Shown here: positions 43,027 to 53,500 of the stretch, piece after piece
Position numbering within the stretch: position 1 is the first letter of the stretch
Layout of the letters: each line of letters opens with the position of its first letter
Source: Epithemia pelagica
Lineage: Eukaryota > Bacillariophyta > Bacillariophyceae > Surirellales > Surirellaceae
DNA length: 64,000 nucleotides
Reading direction: 5' to 3'
Assembly: GCA_946965045.2 (NCBI GenBank)
Contig: OX337237.1
Location: 2,790,001 to 2,854,000, forward strand
The notes under the pieces: model-generated
Seen by the model: the letters and a program-made list of their open reading frames with translations, nothing else
What the model was told of the DNA's origin: nothing
The model's database searches: none
Made by a program: the position numbers and the translations under genes

Positions 43027-44373
43027 TCAAGAGACGGTAACAACGACGCGTGTGGCACCCTGAATTTCCCCTTGTGGACCCAAGGCAAGGGCTGTACTTT
43101 TGGCTCGACCATGAGGGTGATTGTCACCCTCTCGTTGTTGCTGTTGTTGTTGCCAGAGGGCCTGATAGAGGCATGTATAGCAACAGACTTGCTGAGTAGC
43201 GGTAATTTTCATGGGAATGATGATATCCTGGAGTGCAACATGACAAAAGGGACAAGCCGCCAAAGAAGAACCATTCTTGTTGGTATTCACCAGGGACGAG
43301 GATTGGTCCAGTAATGGCGTTTTCAAAGAAGAAGAAGAAGAAGAAGAAGGAGCAAACAGCCATTGTGCCACATGTCCGAGGCCGTCCAGGATCCACAATC
43401 GACCCGTGCGTTCCAATTCTTGCCACAAAAAGCGACGATGGGCAAACGAAACTTGCAGTCGTTGTCCTCGAAAAGAAGCATTGGTCTTGTGGTTGTAGTT
43501 GTAGTTGTTGTCGGGATTGGAGGATTGGTAGGCGAATCCAAAGATCCACTGCAGAACATTGGTAGTGGTTGGTGTGGTTGTCGTGGTATTCCAACAATGG
43601 AGTACTAGCAAGAGTCGTGCCAGTGGGACAAGGAGATTGAATCCTTGTTGAATCGCGAGCGCCGTTTGTAATTGTCGTTTCCGAGCCACTTGTTGTTGTT
43701 GTTGTACATTCTGAAATTCGGTCGGCAGCAATTGTCCACTTACTTCTTCTTGTTCGTCGTTGTCGTCGTGTCGTTGTTCTTGTTCTCGTCGTCGTTGTGC
43801 TTGTTGACAATGTACGATCCATTCTTGGAATTGTTCGTAGAGAATGGGTGCCAGACTCGTAAGGACCAGGTAGGACAAGAACCGTTGTCGAGAGAAGACT
43901 TGTGGTTGTTGTTGTTGTTGTTGTAGGGTGTTTGAGAGCGGTGATGAGTGGTGGGTCGTTCGCCGAGTGTCGACCAAACGCAATCCCAAGGCTTGTGCCG
44001 CAGGAGTTTGGCCTTGTGTCGTCCATTCATAGCCAAAGTGAAGAAGGAGAGGAACCAATCCCATGCGATTCAAGACCTTGCACCAATCCAACAGAGGAAT
44101 AGTGTCCTGGTGGTCGTCCTCGGACGACGACCCCAAGAGGGGTTGTAGAATGGCCCGTGTTTTGGACACCAACACGTGGAGGAAAAAGGCATCCAATGCA
44201 GCTACATCCAACACTGGAGCGACGACTCCTACTGCTGGAATCATGGGTTCGGGAGGGTCGAGGTCGTTCTGGTTGGTACCATCCACGTGAACGGTGGTGG
44301 TGTCATTCGGAGAGGACAATGGCTGCTTGGTCGAGGCTGCCGCCGCCGCCATGGTGAATGGAGACCGTCTCAT
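43027..44373 (-). CDS. PEX12-like RING peroxin
   Basis: 448 residues. The middle contains the hydrophobic Pex2/Pex12-type region (FSRQRFLSYLVLTSLAPILYEQFQEWI; LLVPLARLLLVLHCW; WIFGFAYQ) followed by an incomplete RING at ~374-401: CPFC...QQVCCYTCLYQAL. PEX12 is known for a RING lacking several zinc ligands, and FCYRC-type spacing fits better than PEX2 or PEX10. The protein would sit in the peroxisomal membrane as part of the ubiquitin-ligase complex that recycles PEX5. Poly-Gln, poly-Ser and Thr tracts, encoded by CAA, TCT and similar microsatellites, are inserted in loops, which is unusual for the family. The C-terminus after the RING lacks the usual second Cys pair. PEX2 is the main alternative. 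Confidence 0.6.
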   Translation of the reverse strand: MRRSPFTMAAAAASTKQPLSSPNDTTTVHVDGTNQNDLDPPEPMIPAVGVVAPVLDVAALDAFFLHVLVSKTRAILQPLLGSSSEDDHQDTIPLLDWCKVLNRMGLVPLLLHFGYEWTTQGQTPAAQALGLRLVDTRRTTHHSSPLSNTLQQQQQQPQVFSRQRFLSYLVLTSLAPILYEQFQEWIVHCQQAQRRREQEQRHDDNDEQEEVSGQLLPTEFQNVQQQQQVARKRQLQTALAIQQGFNLLVPLARLLLVLHCWNTTTTTPTTTNVLQWIFGFAYQSSNPDNNYNYNHKTNASFRGQRLQVSFAHRRFLWQELERTGRLWILDGLGHVAQWLFAPSSSSSSSLKTPLLDQSSSLVNTNKNGSSLAACPFCHVALQDIIIPMKITATQQVCCYTCLYQALWQQQQQQREGDNHPHGRAKSTALALGPQGEIQGATRVVVTVS

Positions 44374-44709
44374 ATAGTTGGACTGTCACATCCAGGAATG
44401 GTACCTCCGGGTTTTAGATATATTTCGCCTCTAGCTTAGAGATCAAGGTAGAAAAGGTCTAGGGTAGAGTAGGTAGCACGATTTGGAACTTTGCCACGTC
44501 AACATGAGAATCTGCGACCGATCTTTCTGTTTCTCCCTTTCCGTCCGCGGCCATGGCAATCACATCATCATCGCATCGATCCCACCATTTCTCTCAGCAT
44601 CTTCATTGAATTGGACGGCAACTATATTCCCATATACCTGTCGAAATCTTGCTCCTTGTGGAATTGACTGGAATTGAGCTTTGTATAGCGTATTTTGGTA
44701 CAGGACAAG
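44374..44709. other. Bidirectional intergenic region
   Basis: Lies between the divergent peroxin-like and glutaredoxin genes; likely holds both promoters. No gene seen. Confidence 0.5.
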
Positions 44710-45336
44710 ATGAGTTCTTCCAGTTTGAGACTGAAGCAAGCATGGACGACCATCCTGACACGATCCGCCGGTTGTGGGCGAATGTCAGGGAGTCTCCGGA
44801 CAACCGCGCCCCTTTTGTCGTTGGTGGCAACCTCCTCGCCAATGACTGGTAGTGCGTTTGGAACCGAGAACGGAAGGTCGTTGCATCGTCTGGATCGTCG
44901 ACTCTTTTCTTCTTCTTCCTCTGGAACTAATGAGGGTGGTTCCCACAGTGATTTTGAGCCACAAAAAAAGGCGGTCCAAGCGGACGAAATGACCAAGACA
45001 CTGGCCATGATTCAACAACATGTCCAAGACAATCCCGTCATGTTGTACATGAAGGGCAATCCGGAACAACCACAATGTGGATTTTCGGCTCGCGTCATTG
45101 CCGTCTTACGGGAGACGCAAGTGCCCTTTGCCTCGGTCAATGTGTTGAATTATCCCTATATTCGCGAGGGTATCAAACAATACAGTCAATGGCCGACCAT
45201 TCCGCAATTATATGTCAAGGGTGAATTTATTGGAGGATGTGATATTGTCGAATCCATGCAGAAGTCGGGAGAATTGCAAGACTTGTTCAAAGAAGCAGTA
45301 CCAGCAGCAGCTGGAGAAGCCGAACCAAAAGACTAA
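44710..45336 (+). CDS. Monothiol CGFS glutaredoxin, mitochondrial type (Grx5-like)
   Basis: 208 residues from the ATG at 44710 (MSSSSLRLKQAW). The N-terminal ~85 residues are rich in Ser/Arg/Leu with few acids (RSLHRLDRRLFSSSSS), a probable mitochondrial transit peptide. The glutaredoxin domain follows: NPVMLYMKGNPEQPQCGFS with the CGFS active site at Cys123, WPTIPQLYVKGEFIGGCDI (cis-Pro and GG-CD glutathione site), and a helical end ELQDLFKE. CGFS glutaredoxins carry 2Fe-2S clusters with glutathione and pass them to target proteins in the mitochondrial iron-sulfur pathway. Length and motifs are complete, with no sign of damage. Confidence 0.93.
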   Translation: MSSSSLRLKQAWTTILTRSAGCGRMSGSLRTTAPLLSLVATSSPMTGSAFGTENGRSLHRLDRRLFSSSSSGTNEGGSHSDFEPQKKAVQADEMTKTLAMIQQHVQDNPVMLYMKGNPEQPQCGFSARVIAVLRETQVPFASVNVLNYPYIREGIKQYSQWPTIPQLYVKGEFIGGCDIVESMQKSGELQDLFKEAVPAAAGEAEPKD

Positions 45337-45480
45337 AAACTAACTCGAACGTTTGTGAAAGTAGAACTCGTGTTGCTACCATAAGGAGAGAGGAATGACG
45401 TTAGTTTCACTTGGTGTGGAACAAGGAACTTCCATTCGGTTTAGTTGTAGCGTATCGACAACATATACTATTAGAAAGAT

Positions 45481-45609
45481 GGACGAGAGCACAGACACCA
45501 TCCTATTAGAAGAAAGAATCCTCTATCGTACAAAGTTCACTAGAGGTGGACCAGAGAACAGACACCATCCTACTAGAAGAAAGAGATCCTCTATCGTACA
45601 CAGTTCACT
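45481..45609 (+). repeat. Degenerate tandem duplication (period 67 bp) between convergent genes
   Basis: GGACGAGAGCACAGACACC (45481) and GGACCAGAGAACAGACACC (45548) start two copies that continue through AGAAGAAAGA and CCTCTATCGTACA. It lies in the 3' region of the glutaredoxin gene; the surrounding 45337-45692 holds no gene. Confidence 0.75.
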
Positions 45610-45692
45610 CCAATGTTTCCGATGCTCTCCATATGGAAAATGCCTCAGATGTGACCCTGCCCATGTCCGTCCCTCCATGACGCTCCGCTGTT

Positions 45693-48596
45693 TTACGACG
45701 ACAAGGGTACATGAGCCACACCGGCCGTTCGAGAATCACAGTCCGATTCCGTCAATCGTTCGCCGGTTTGGGCCCAATAGGTTGTCTGGACCAATGCCTT
45801 GGTTCTGGTACAGGAACTGCTATTGTTGTTTGGTTGTTGGGGGGATGCTCCATCCACCACCAACAAACCAACGTCGTTGCGATCAAAGGGGGATGACAAG
45901 ATATTAAAGGAATGCCGTAATTCTTGTTCCATCAACTCCATTTCCCAGGCATTCCACGTGACGGTCTTGAGGAGACCTTGACCCGTCACAAATTCGTCGT
46001 CGTCCTCCTCTCCATTCTCATTTGCCATGTCCCGTGTTTGGTTTTCCTTGTCATTCTTTTTTGCAGAAGAATTGTTGCTGCGAGTCTTGGTTGATCCGGC
46101 AAGGCTCGTGTCCTTGTTTCGAGACATTTGTCGTGGTGGTGGACAACACAGGGCATGACTTTGTGTCCAGGCCAAGGGAAGAGTCACTTCATTCGGTCCT
46201 TCGTCGTCTTCCGATTCGAGGGGTTCATTTCGTATTTGATACACCAATTTGGCCACGCGATACCATCTCAACGGGCAATGATTTGGATCGGGAGACTTAC
46301 TCTTGTTGTTGTTCTTGTTGGTACCTCGGGCATCATGGCTCGAATAGACTGCTTCGTGAGACGTCCAATGCCACAACCGCATCCATACACATGTCCGACT
46401 TTTATTGATAATGTTGGTTTGGTTTTCCTTGTCGGATTGGAGGAGCATGGTAAAAATGCCCTTGGTTTCGGCCATGTGTACTAATTCATGAATCCAGTAC
46501 TGCAAGGGAGATGTGGTTGCACCCGTGGTCGTCGTCCAGGATAATGACGTGGTGGGCAACACAGAAGACGACAAGGCATGGCGCATGAAATAAATCGTTT
46601 CGACGTGTCCTTCTTCTCCTCCCCGATTGGCCGTTTCTTCTGGTCCCAAACGCGTCGTCGTGGGAGTCTGACGACCAAAGCCCAAAATGGAGCAACAGCG
46701 TGAACACACCACTGGATACCAACTGGCATCTACCAAGGAAGACGAATTGAAAATGGAGGGTTGCCACGACCTGCCATTCCATGCCGTGGTGGCGTCTTCC
46801 TGGAGCATGGTCACGGCAAAGTACGATTGCCGATTCAAAACAGTTTGGCGGCAGACCAAATAGGCTGGATTGTACCCCACGCGAACATTCTCGGTGGTAC
46901 AATTGTCGAAGGATGGTTGTGGCCAAAAGGGATTGCTGGCCGTTTCTCCTCCACACGACAGATATTCGGCCATGTCCTGCCAATGACCGGTCGGAAGTTG
47001 GTAGGTTGACAAGCCACGATTCAACGAAGAAGGAGAGTTTGTGGATTGGGCGGCATTGTGCGACTCTTGCTCTATTTCGTCATTTCCACCAGATCCCTCC
47101 GGAGGAGGAGAAGAAGAGGGGTCCGCAAATAAATTCATGCAGGTTGTGGGAGACGTTGTTGTTGTGGAGGAAGCTTGTTGTGGATGGCACATGCGACAGA
47201 CAATGGAGGTTGCATTGGTCCTCAAGGACGAGAGTAAATGTGATTGGTCTTGATCACCAGCGTCTATTGGAGGGTCGTCCATTCCGTGTTGCGACGCCCT
47301 ATTATACTGGATCCGCACGGACCAGGTCCAGCACGTGGGGATCTTCGATTCCATGAGAGACGTGTCGTCGTTGCAATTTGTGGTGGTGGTGGTGACTGTG
47401 GCGGTGTCCACTCGTGTGATTTGTAATGAATGAGGAACGCCAGGTACATCCAACGTAATCAACAACAAACCATTATTGCCACCAGACTCGTCTTTGTCAT
47501 CGTCGTTGTGTCCTTCCGGAGACTCTTTCTTCTCGTCCTCGTTCGTTGGATCTAGAACCGCTTTGTTGTCATGTTGTTGTTGCAAGTTTGGAGGATGACA
47601 ATAATACAATCCAACTCGCGTACCGTTGTTTTGACGTGCAGAAGTCGTAGTTGTACCGGTACAACCTTGTACGGGTTGACACGAAAAGTAACTGGTCCAG
47701 TTCATGGTCTGGTTGTTATTGCTGCTGCATGCAGACTGGAGGAAAGAAGAGTTGTCGTGTGGGTACGGTGCCGGCACTGTGGCTTGCAATTGAATGTGAA
47801 GACTCGACAGGTGTGGCAATTGCGTCACGTGAATCTTCCAATCCGACCAGGGACTGCGTTTGGTAGTGCTGCGACTCGTCGTCGTCTCGGTACGAGTCCT
47901 CCCACCCTTTCCCACTTTTTGGTCCGCCACACCAACCCGAGATTCCTCTGAGTCGTCCCGTACTACTGGATCCAGTCGGTCCTTTGGTGGGACAGGATGT
48001 TCGTGTTCCAAAGAGAAACTCTGGACTGGACCGGATGCTTCCCTACTCGTGCTGCCGGCAGTGTCGCCATTCGTATGCGGTAGACTTGTCTTTTGTGCAT
48101 CCATATCCCCAGGACTGGAGGGTTGCTTTGGCAAAACCCGTGTCTTGTTCTTGTTGGCGTGTTTGGTTTGTTGTTGTTGCTGCTGGTGCAGCAAGGACTG
48201 GACCTGTTCCTTTGCTAGATGATAATCGTGCGATGCATCCTTGAGGGATGCTTGACCAATCAAGGTCGACAATTCGTTCCAGGCGGCCCAAACCTTGGTT
48301 TCTTGGGGTGACAACAAGGAAGACGTTGTCGTCGTTGGGGTGCGTTGTTGTTGTTGGCGTTGGCGTCGACGTCGTTGGCGACAGATACTCTTGTGCTGAC
48401 GATTCCAATCCGCTTGTTGACATTCCACACTGCAATATCGTTCGTCTCCTTGACAGCGACTGCATCGAAAGAGTGCCTTGGAAATCGTGCCACAGACATG
48501 ACATGAAACTGACTCCCTTGGACCTACCGCGTGGGTGGCGCTCGATAATGGCACTCTCCCTGTGGGGTGAGTGGTTGTAGGGCGGAGTTCTCCCAT
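45693..48596 (-). CDS. MYND zinc-finger protein with HECT_2 (UBE3D-like) region
   Basis: 967 residues from the ATG at 48596. A complete MYND finger lies near the N-terminus: CHVC, CSRC, CSVEC and HKSIC supply seven Cys and one His. A Gln/Arg-rich tract and long Ser/Thr/Asn low complexity follow. The central part resembles HECT_2 (the UBE3D family of E2-binding ubiquitin ligases): HWQDMAEYLSCGGE (the W-E/D...CH-type block), NVRVGYNPAYLVCRQ and VVCSRCCSILGFG. MYND fingers bind proline-rich peptides, so the combination suggests recruited ubiquitylation. The MYND call is firm; the HECT_2 call rests on three short blocks. Encoded microsatellites (GTTGTT, CGTCGT) expand the loops. Convergent with the glutaredoxin gene. 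Confidence 0.6.
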   Translation of the reverse strand: MGELRPTTTHPTGRVPLSSATHAVGPRESVSCHVCGTISKALFRCSRCQGDERYCSVECQQADWNRQHKSICRQRRRRQRQQQQRTPTTTTSSLLSPQETKVWAAWNELSTLIGQASLKDASHDYHLAKEQVQSLLHQQQQQQTKHANKNKTRVLPKQPSSPGDMDAQKTSLPHTNGDTAGSTSREASGPVQSFSLEHEHPVPPKDRLDPVVRDDSEESRVGVADQKVGKGGRTRTETTTSRSTTKRSPWSDWKIHVTQLPHLSSLHIQLQATVPAPYPHDNSSFLQSACSSNNNQTMNWTSYFSCQPVQGCTGTTTTSARQNNGTRVGLYYCHPPNLQQQHDNKAVLDPTNEDEKKESPEGHNDDDKDESGGNNGLLLITLDVPGVPHSLQITRVDTATVTTTTTNCNDDTSLMESKIPTCWTWSVRIQYNRASQHGMDDPPIDAGDQDQSHLLSSLRTNATSIVCRMCHPQQASSTTTTSPTTCMNLFADPSSSPPPEGSGGNDEIEQESHNAAQSTNSPSSLNRGLSTYQLPTGHWQDMAEYLSCGGETASNPFWPQPSFDNCTTENVRVGYNPAYLVCRQTVLNRQSYFAVTMLQEDATTAWNGRSWQPSIFNSSSLVDASWYPVVCSRCCSILGFGRQTPTTTRLGPEETANRGGEEGHVETIYFMRHALSSSVLPTTSLSWTTTTGATTSPLQYWIHELVHMAETKGIFTMLLQSDKENQTNIINKSRTCVWMRLWHWTSHEAVYSSHDARGTNKNNNKSKSPDPNHCPLRWYRVAKLVYQIRNEPLESEDDEGPNEVTLPLAWTQSHALCCPPPRQMSRNKDTSLAGSTKTRSNNSSAKKNDKENQTRDMANENGEEDDDEFVTGQGLLKTVTWNAWEMELMEQELRHSFNILSSPFDRNDVGLLVVDGASPQQPNNNSSSCTRTKALVQTTYWAQTGERLTESDCDSRTAGVAHVPLSS

Positions 48597-49180
48597 TGTC
48601 GTCGCTCTTGTTTCTTCTGTCGCTCCCTTACAAACCAACCTATTAGGTAGGTTCTCTTTCTCTTTGTTTCCTTGCTGTTGTCGTTGTTGTTACTCTTGGT
48701 TCAGGGATGCGTCACTGGTTGTGTGTGTTTCCCAGGAGACGAACAATACCTAGAGAGCAGGGGAGGAGAGAGAGTCGAGAACAGGGGCATCGAGAGGAAG
48801 ATCTCGAGAGAACAATTGAATAGTGCGCCATTGTGGCCAACATTTTTCGGCGTCCAGCAGCTGTTGGCAGATGGGTCGCGTTTCTGTCACGATGCTATGT
48901 TTGCTATGTGTGGGTGGATGGACCCTACTCCTATCTCTACCATGTACGGCGATTCGTCCTTGCCGAGAAAGGATGTCTCATGGAATCGGTGACATGACCA
49001 GGAAAAGTCATTCTTGTTACAATCTCCGATCTAGAGAGACAAAGTGCGCTGAAAGAGGAAAGGGGGTGTCTATACTACTAGAGGTCCTTGGACGTACACT
49101 AGTGCACAAGAGAGAAAAAGAGAGAGCTTGTGGTTTTGTTCCCTTTTCATTCGTCTCCAAGAAACGAGCCCGGAGAAGAA
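48597..49180. other. Intergenic stretch
   Basis: Promoter side of the MYND gene and 3' side of the PDE fragment. No supported gene. Confidence 0.45.
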
Positions 49181-50098
49181 CTACATTGATTGACGTTCTC
49201 CAGCGGTAAGAATAGATGAAAGAATTGTTGGACCATCTCCCGATGATGGGATCCTGGCTTGATCCGGCTGGATAAAACGCCGATCGTCCCCTCCACGGTT
49301 GGCGTCAGCCCTGTTCTTGTTGTCGTCGTCGGATGGAGTTGTGGTGTATTTGGTCATCATGGCTGCCACTACTTCTTGGCCACGATTTTCCCATTCCTCC
49401 CGATTCTTTTGGGCATAACCCAAGTATTCGTCACTCGATACCCCAAAGACACCACAATCACTGAACTTTTTGGCCAATGGAATAATATAAAAGTAAAAAA
49501 AGCCCAGTTCACCCTGGTACCAAAACTCGGACGGATCCTTTTCCGCTCGTCCGTGTTGGTAGGCCGTGTACAGTTCCAGGAACAATCGTTCGTTCCATTT
49601 TCGAAAAATGTGCCAATGCTGCATGGTATGAGCCACATCGGAGGCCTGAATCAAGTGCTCAATCACAATGGTCGCCTTGCGATTGGTATTGTGGACCTGT
49701 GTGGTGGCATCCATATTACGAATCGTAGTATGGTTGTTGTCTTGGGAAAAGGCCTTGTCCCACCGTTGATTGCGCAATTGCTTGAGATCCTTGTCCATAA
49801 TATCCGTTGCCATGACTCCTGCGTGTGTGCGTAGTTGGAAACACCATGCATGAGACAAGACAAAAGTGTCAGAAGTGGTTTTGCATGGCTCAAGAAAGGG
49901 AAATATAGATCGATCTGGACAGCAACACCCCACAAGAACACGTACCATTGACCACCAGTTCGCGGAACCGAGCCATTTCCGCCTCCGTGCTGCAAATAAC
50001 ATTGCGGAGATCATCGAATTGGTCTTCCATCAAAAGATGCCACGACAAGTCGACCGAATTCTGTTCGGCCAAACTCTTGCCATTGTATTTGCTATTAG
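49181..50098 (-). pseudogene. 5'-truncated duplicate of the PDE end of the cyclase-PDE gene
   Basis: Nearly collinear with the last part of the intact receptor. Homology begins around 50090 at KYNGKSLAEQNSVDLSWHLLMEDQFDD, runs through ARFRELVVN, then a 127-bp intron (49819-49945, GTACGT...CGCAG) at exactly the same position as the parental third intron, then GVMATDIMDKDLKQLRNQRWDKAF and EHLIQASDVAHTMQHWHIF. The kept intron shows DNA-level duplication, not retroposition. All of the cyclase and the first PDE metal motifs (FHNFEH, HDVDH) are missing and no start codon is evident, so it should not encode a working enzyme. The retained exons have no stops and the C-terminal tail differs from the parent. 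Confidence 0.8.
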
Positions 50099-50596
50099 AA
50101 GCTTGGTGAAGGTAAATAATTCGTCACCGATTCGTCAACACCAAATGCGGAGACGTGACATGTGGGTATTTGGCCACGTCAGATGACGCGCGTCAATCGT
50201 GACGCCGTCACAGTAGCAACCTTGGGTACAGCCTCTCATCAATGAAGATAAATGGAACAATGCGCAGCGACATGACACACATGAACCGTCATCTCGCTGT
50301 TTGGAGTGCGCGAAAGGAATTTTCTTTGGCCTCCATGACGCACGTCTATTATTCTATCGACGACGAGGGCATGCCAAACTGCCGAACTTTCTATAGTTCG
50401 ATCGGGCATTCCCCTCATTCATTGTCGTCGTGACTTTGTATTCGGCTTTCGGCTGCCTTTTAAGAGAGGAATAGATTGAATTGTGTTGAAGGAGAGAACT
50501 AGAACGAATCTGCAAGACAGAATCAAGATCAAGGTATCTGGAGAGTGGAGGTACATTGGAACAACCGCAAAAGAACAACAGTGAACAACCACCACC
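50099..50596. other. Breakpoint region and promoter of the first TIR-LRR gene
   Basis: Spans the 5' breakpoint of the PDE duplicate and the upstream region of the plus-strand TIR-LRR gene (CTTTTAAGAG near 50456). No gene seen. Confidence 0.45.
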
Positions 50597-53500
50597 ATGG
50601 AAGCAGTAGCTGCAGCCGCAACAACCTCATCGGACGACCACGTGGCAGTCTCAATGAGAACGAACGAACCAAGCCAAAACGAACCAAGCCTGGCGGAGGA
50701 TTCTAACACCACCAACAACGACGACAACTCGAACCGCAAGGACCAGGACTCCAATCTGGAACTAGACAAACAGGAGGGGATCCTTCCAGTTTCGCCACAT
50801 TCTCAGCCAGGAATGAGCACCCCGAATTCCTCTGTGAATTCCTTCCAGGCCAAAGCAGCATCTTTTCCAGTCGAGGTGGATGACAGGCAGAGGGACGATT
50901 CGAACCAACCAGAGGACGTGAAGAACGAGAACGAAGCACCATCCAGCATTCGTAGCCACCAGACCAACGAATCGTCGTCTGCGGCATCCACTCCGGATAC
51001 GAACAGCAGCAGCAGCAGTAGGAAAGTCTCCTCCATGCCAATCGCCAAGGAGGAATGTTTCCGAAAACAAGAGAATCTGGACGACAACAGTGAGGCATTG
51101 CATGGCAACAACTCACCCCGAAACAACCAGAACGAACCGACCAGTCATGTTCCTCTCCCGGTAGCCGCCATGAATGCCAATCCTCCTATGCCATCTTCCC
51201 CATCAGTAGACACCCTTGCGCTGACCGTGTTCGATGGGACACGAGAGGAAGATACCATTCTCACACCGACGACTGCTCCTCCTACTACGAATACTACAAC
51301 TCCTCCTCCTCTTTCACCACCAACACTTACGACTACCCTGGTCCTCGATTCGGACGGCATGACGAGTCAAAGTAGCGTGCATCGAAACAACAGCTACAAC
51401 AAGAACTACAAGAACAAAAAGCCCTTGACCGCACAAGGCTTTTTGCGAGCCTTGGAATTGGAAGATGAAATCCTCTTGTCCGACTATGTCTTGTTGCCTC
51501 AAGATGATCCTCGTCGTCATTCGACGGACTATAGCGGGGAAGATTGTTTCTTGTCGCATCGCGGACCGGATACCAAACGCGATTTGGTGGTACCCTTGGC
51601 CCGTACCTTGACCAATCTCTATGGCTATCGTTTGTTTGTCGATGCCCAAGCCGTGAATGAGCATGCGCGAGGATCCGGTCACTTGCCCAAACGCGATGTC
51701 TTACGGCATGCCTTGTGGAAATGTCAAAGCATGCTCATTTTGATTTCGCGAACCTTTGATCAGTCCTCCTGGTGTTTGCGAGAATTGTATACCGCCCTCT
51801 ATCGGCGTCGCGGTGATTCCGACTTTGAATTGTGCATCTTGTGGTGCGATGGCTTGACACCGGAATTGGGCAATCATTTGCCCGCCTATGCCGGATTGCA
51901 ATTGCATCGGTATCATCCAGCACCTCCCCACCAAGGAGGAGAAGAAGAGTCGAACGGTGCAACCGCCGTAGCCTCGTATCAGCCCTATACGACCTTGGAA
52001 GGCTTTGCCGTCGATTGTTTGCATCCAGTGGTTCGACACTTGATCTCTGGTCCTACGGCACCACTTGTATCCCAGGCCATTTTTACCGAAACCTGGCGAT
52101 GGTATTGTCCACTCAAACCACCCACGACACATCCAGGGCCACCGCCACCATCCGTACTAGCAACAAGATTGCAATCGAATGGGACACCATTATCCACAAC
52201 AACAACAGACGTAGTCCTGAGCAACGACCCCAACACTCCTCCATTCACTCGTACCAATAAGGATGCGGAAGTGGCCTCGAACGACAACGACGTTACTAGC
52301 CACAAGAACAACACGAATCAAGAACAACAACAGCCACGGGCAGAAGATGTCGAAGTGGGCAGTAGCAGCACCAGCCGGAGTAGTCCAAGTCATGATGACA
52401 ACCAAGACAAATCCAAGAAACCACCCAGCTTGCTATCCTCGTGGAACCGCAACCCGACCCTCCGGTACACCTTCTGGATTCTGATACTCTTGATTCTCCT
52501 TTGTGGAGTGGGTATTATCGTGGCGGTGGTGCTTCGAAATACCAAGGACGACGACGACAACAACAACAACACGAATGGACAAAGTGCTTCGTTGGATTCC
52601 CCCTCGTCTTCCACAACGAGTAACCCTTCTGTGCCTCCCACCTTGTCTCCATCGACACTCTCACCCACGACTGCCTTTCCCACACGAGTCCCTACCCCGA
52701 CACCCAGTGGTGCACCGAGTACATCCACGGCTCCTTCGATGGATCCACGAAAGGTGGTCTTGGTGGAATTTTTGCGGAATCAAACTCGGGTCGAAACTCC
52801 GTTGCAATATCCTGCCCAAGATCTCTCCACCTCTTCCATTGAAGAACTCGCCTTGACATGGCTGGTCGATGAAGATTCACTCGCGCTCGAAGTCAATGAT
52901 GCCTCGTCGCAACGACGTATTGTACAACGGTATGCGTTGGCAACACTCTGGTTTCTCCAAACACCCGAAACAACCTGGAGACAAGTGAATCAAATCAATT
53001 GGTTGTCGGCGGCACACGAATGCGAGTGGGCCATGGTTACCTGTCGAAACACGACAATTACGAATGATAATGGCGAAGAGGTTGGAATGGATCTTGTGGT
53101 GGATCAATTGGCTCTCGGCCGTCTCAAATTGACGGGTACCATTTCGGAAGATGTGGGACTCTTGACGGATGTTACATCTTTGGAGTTGACTGGCAATTCC
53201 TTGATTGGACCGTTTCCACCTCTTGTGTTGCAAATGACATCTCTCACCGTGCTACGACTGGATGGCAATGCCTTGACTGGTCCCATTCCCAATGAATTGG
53301 GCACCACGTTGACGCAATTGCAAGACTTGAGACTTTGGAACAATTTGTTGACGGGTACCCTGCCGAGTAGTATTGGCGAATTATCTCGTTTGACCTACTT
53401 GGATACAGGCAACAATCCGAGTTTGGGAGGTGTCTTGCCCACAACCTTGACGCAGTTGACAGCCCTGGAATCCATGCGATTGTGGATCAACAACTTTACG

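Noticed and set aside
42718-43314. 198-residue plus-strand frame with many Cys and Ser
   Set aside because: Its 3' half is the exact antisense of the PEX12-like gene and the rest has no domain or codon signal.
43124-44026. 300-residue Thr-rich minus-strand frame
   Set aside because: Alternative frame of the PEX12-like gene produced by its CAA/ACC repeats.
44483-44677. Small frame upstream of the glutaredoxin gene
   Set aside because: Sits in the shared promoter region, lacks motifs and is out of frame with the glutaredoxin.
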